5,628 nt of DNA from Novosphingobium sp. (lineage in GTDB: Bacteria > Pseudomonadota > Alphaproteobacteria > Sphingomonadales > Sphingomonadaceae). Made by a program: the position numbers and the translations under genes. A model generated the notes under the pieces. That model searched no databases and was not told the origin of the DNA. It worked only from the letters and a program-made list of their open reading frames with translations. The stretch is taken from positions 1 through 5,628 of the forward strand of contig JAIXYF010000245.1 of NCBI GenBank assembly GCA_027490345.1, read 5' to 3'. Positions 5,074 through 5,628 of this stretch are shown piece by piece (the stretch's first letter is position 1; each line of letters starts with the position of its first letter).

Positions 5074-5628
5074 CCCAGCCGCGCTAGTGCGGCGGCGAGG
5101 CGCGTAGCCTCGGCACGGTGGTGGGCATGATCGGCGCGGGCCTTTTCAACCGCTTCGGGCTTGGCCTTTTCGGCGAAAGCCGGATTGGAAAGGCGGCCTG
5201 CGAGCGACTTGGCTTCCTTTTCGGACGCGGCTAGCGCCTTTTCGAGGCGGGCCTTTTCGGCGGCGATGTCAATCACACCTTCGAGCGGCACGATGAGGTT
5301 TGCATCGCCTGCGCCGATCTGCATCGCCGCGCCTGCCGGGGCGGGCGCGAAGTGGACCTTGCTTAGGCGGGCGAGGCGCTCGATTGCGGCAGTATTGCCT
5401 TCGATCACCGCGCGGGTGGCAGCGCTGGGGTCAGGCAGGTAGGCCTCAAGCCGCGCGCCCGGCGCGATGCCCAGCTCGTTCTTGGCCCCGCGCAGTCCCG
5501 AAACGAGCGCGATCAGCCATTCGACTTCGGCCTTCGCCGCCGGATCGACGGTGGCTTGCGGGGCAGGCCATTCCGCCACGATCAGCTCCGCCGAACGCGT
5601 CCCAAGGCTCGCCCACAGCTCTTCGGTC
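5070..5628 (-). CDS. valS: Valyl-tRNA synthetase, C-terminal part (cut by window edge)
   Basis: The frame is open to the right edge, giving 185 residues plus stop, about a fifth of a typical ValS (roughly 880-950). The enzyme charges tRNA-Val with valine. The edge reads TEELWASLGTRSAELIVAEW, the conserved end of the anticodon-binding domain (usually preceded by PFI). A segment KNELGIAPGARLEAYLPD matches the ValS linker, VPLEGVID follows, and from about 5291 down to 5073 lies the alanine/lysine/glutamate-rich coiled-coil tRNA-binding arm (AEKARLEKALAASEKEAK, then GRLSNPAFAEKAKPEAVEKA). The HIGH and KMSKS catalytic motifs are outside the window. The GTG at 5579-5577 is an internal valine codon, not the start. 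The stop overlaps the queE ATG, so the two genes probably form one operon. Confidence 0.96.
   Translation of the reverse strand, partial: TEELWASLGTRSAELIVAEWPAPQATVDPAAKAEVEWLIALVSGLRGAKNELGIAPGARLEAYLPDPSAATRAVIEGNTAAIERLARLSKVHFAPAPAGAAMQIGAGDANLIVPLEGVIDIAAEKARLEKALAASEKEAKSLAGRLSNPAFAEKAKPEAVEKARADHAHHRAEATRLAAALARLG

Noticed and set aside
5577..5579. GTG as the start of the minus-strand gene at the right edge
   Set aside because: The frame continues upstream to the window edge with conserved ValS sequence (TEELW...), so this codon is internal.
1..5628. Search for mobile elements, CRISPR arrays, toxin-antitoxin pairs, tRNA or rRNA genes
   Set aside because: No transposase, long terminal inverted repeat, regularly spaced repeat, paired small genes or cloverleaf-like sequence was found; the coding content is ordinary core genome.

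Overview
The window is a GC-rich (roughly two-thirds G+C by eye), gene-dense chromosomal segment with short intergenic gaps. It looks like an alphaproteobacterium, most likely of the Sphingomonadales (Novosphingobium/Erythrobacter-like). The reasons are a COQ9-family ubiquinone protein (typical of Alphaproteobacteria and mitochondria), the alphaproteobacterial style of FeoB (about 618 residues, with SSFAC and APQC motifs) and an SSB with a long glycine-rich tail. The taxon is inferred from protein character, not from a database match.

Layout. Bases 1-130 hold no gene I can assign. Five genes then run rightward: an exported ankyrin-repeat protein (131-775), a COQ9-family protein (787-1467), feoA (1528-1794), feoB (1791-3647) and ssb (3747-4295). 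Two genes run leftward from the right edge: the C-terminal part of valS (5628-5070, its start lying outside the window) and queE (5073-4327). ssb and queE converge with 31 bases between their stop codons. All seven genes look intact, apart from valS, which is cut by the window edge.

How they work together. The ankyrin and COQ9 genes are 11 bp apart and probably share a transcript; COQ9 points to ubiquinone synthesis. feoA and feoB overlap by 4 bp (ATGA) and encode a ferrous-iron uptake system. A dyad-symmetric TTGC...GCAA site lies 29 bp before feoA and is a good candidate for a Fur-family operator. ssb stands alone after a 99-bp gap and encodes the replication/repair single-strand binding protein. 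valS and queE also overlap by ATGA, joining a tRNA synthetase to an early enzyme of 7-deazaguanine (queuosine) synthesis.

There is no sign of mobile elements, CRISPR arrays, phage genes or tRNA/rRNA genes. I see no new multi-gene system here: this is mostly core housekeeping DNA. The points most worth a second look are the feoAB operator with its adjacent leader hairpin, the exported ankyrin protein beside COQ9, and the valS-queE coupling.
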